A stretch of 64,000 nucleotides of DNA from Melastoma dodecandrum (Eukaryota; Streptophyta; Magnoliopsida; Myrtales; Melastomataceae), in contig JARUPY010000133.1 in the NCBI GenBank assembly GCA_029817715.1, positions 1-64,000 on the forward strand, given 5' to 3'. This document shows, one piece after another, positions 63,212-64,000 of the stretch; within the stretch, counting starts at the first letter, position 1; the number at the start of each line of letters is the position of its first letter. The translations under genes and the position numbers were made by a program. The notes beneath the pieces are model-generated. The model ran no database searches and was not told where the DNA came from. It saw only the letters and a list, made by a program, of their open reading frames with translations.

Positions 63212-64000
63212 GGCAGTCTAGATCCTGTTCTGTTACCTTGTTACTTCCCGGTACAACTGCTGCATTACATTCCTCTTCCTCTACGTACTGCTTCAGTTTC
63301 ACAATGGATGAGTACCAAAGAGGTCATATTTGATGTGGTACGACTAATGATTAGTTATTCTTTTTTCAAATTTTCTCATGGATGATTGTGTTAGAGTTGG
63401 CAATTATGTTTCCATAAATATTGTTGACGTCGGCTGATTTGCAATGGCTGACCAGCATCCTAAAACGACATAAATGTGTAGATGAATGACATTACGAGGT
63501 TTTGTAATTACATGTTTGAAATCTCACACTTTGCTCATGCCTGGGTGTGAAATTTCAGATGCTTTCAATGCTTTGTTTGCTTAAATCGTGTAACAAATAC
63601 TATGGCCAAATTGTGCAGTTCATTTAAGGTGTGTGCTCATGGTGCTAATGCTGCCCTCGGCGGTAATTGCTAGTTGGCCTCCGCCGTCCCTACTGGCTTT
63701 GACTCGTAATGAAGTAGGTGCTTTTATAGGCATTACAAGATCAGTGGCTCAAAAGAATTCATAGTAATCCCAGTGATGTTGGGGCCTTGTTAGCTGACTG
63801 CAATCGGATGATAAACTTAGGAATGTGACCACCTCTGCAACTGTGTCGTACTTATCAATCTGATTGTTTCCATTTCTTCTGGATGGTTGGTCGTCATATT
63901 GGAGGATGTTGAGGACTCGACCTTCATTCTACTAAACCATGTAACAAATTTCCTCATTCTGAATGTCAGGAACTTGGGGCAGGCACCCATTTTGTTTGAG
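63212..64000. other. 3' flank, no gene seen
   Basis: Follows the zinc-finger gene; the first few hundred bases are probably its 3' UTR. No frame, repeat or RNA gene is recognised to the end of the window. Confidence 0.45.

Overview
This is a 64 kb piece of a nuclear chromosome from a flowering plant, most likely a eudicot. The evidence is interrupted genes with GT-AG introns and plant-specific genes: LHCB4/CP29, a plant membralin, QCR6, a plant actin and a FAR1-type Mutator transposase. Intergenic DNA is AT-rich, with hairpin elements, a miniature LTR retrotransposon and one large DNA transposon. I did not identify the species. No tRNA, rRNA or CRISPR array was seen.

Layout, left to right. 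1-3.2 kb: no recognisable gene. 3.25-9.6 kb (+): a decayed T-complex-protein-11-like gene. 11.3-27.0 kb (-): a very long decayed copy of the ER folding sensor UDP-glucose:glycoprotein glucosyltransferase (UGGT/EBS1), readable at its 5' end and full of frameshifts towards its 3' end. 29.2-34.2 kb (-): a 15-exon membralin gene, open through exon 14 but frameshifted in the last exon. 35.4-38.2 kb (+): an intact 7-exon alkaline-ceramidase-family gene with a TRIM retroelement in intron 1 and a GC-AG intron 4. 38.7-39.7 kb (+): an intact LHCB4 (CP29) gene. 41.8-47.0 kb: a 5.1 kb Mutator-like element with ~0.8 kb self-complementary terminal inverted repeats and a near-perfect 9-bp target duplication. 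It carries a FAR1/MULE transposase with two nonsense codons and, on the opposite strand, ULP1-protease-like and plant-mobile-domain-like fragments. 47.1-49.7 kb (+): a decayed USP-like/pseudokinase gene. 49.8-50.5 kb (+): a gutted RBMX2/Ist3-like RRM gene. 50.8-51.2 kb (+): intact protein phosphatase-1 inhibitor-3 (INH3). 52.7-53.4 kb: an unidentified relic. 53.6-55.4 kb (-): intact 8-exon MRT4. 55.7-56.2 kb (-): a broken DUF1644 zinc-binding gene. 57.0-57.35 kb (-): a small acidic/basic protein of unknown function. 58.0-59.2 kb (-): a complete intronless actin. 60.1-61.4 kb (+): QCR6, whose start codon is split by an intron. 61.85-63.2 kb (+): an intronless Cys-rich zinc-finger protein.

The genes do not form an operon or pathway. 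The main pattern is that intact housekeeping genes (LHCB4, ceramidase, INH3, MRT4, actin, QCR6) alternate with genes at several stages of decay (TCP11-like, UGGT, pseudokinase, RBMX2-like, DUF1644, and mildly membralin). This is what one expects from a duplicated block undergoing gene loss, with functional copies elsewhere; that is an inference. Exon coordinates were read by eye from splice signals and frame continuity, and family assignments come from recognising protein motifs, not from a database search.
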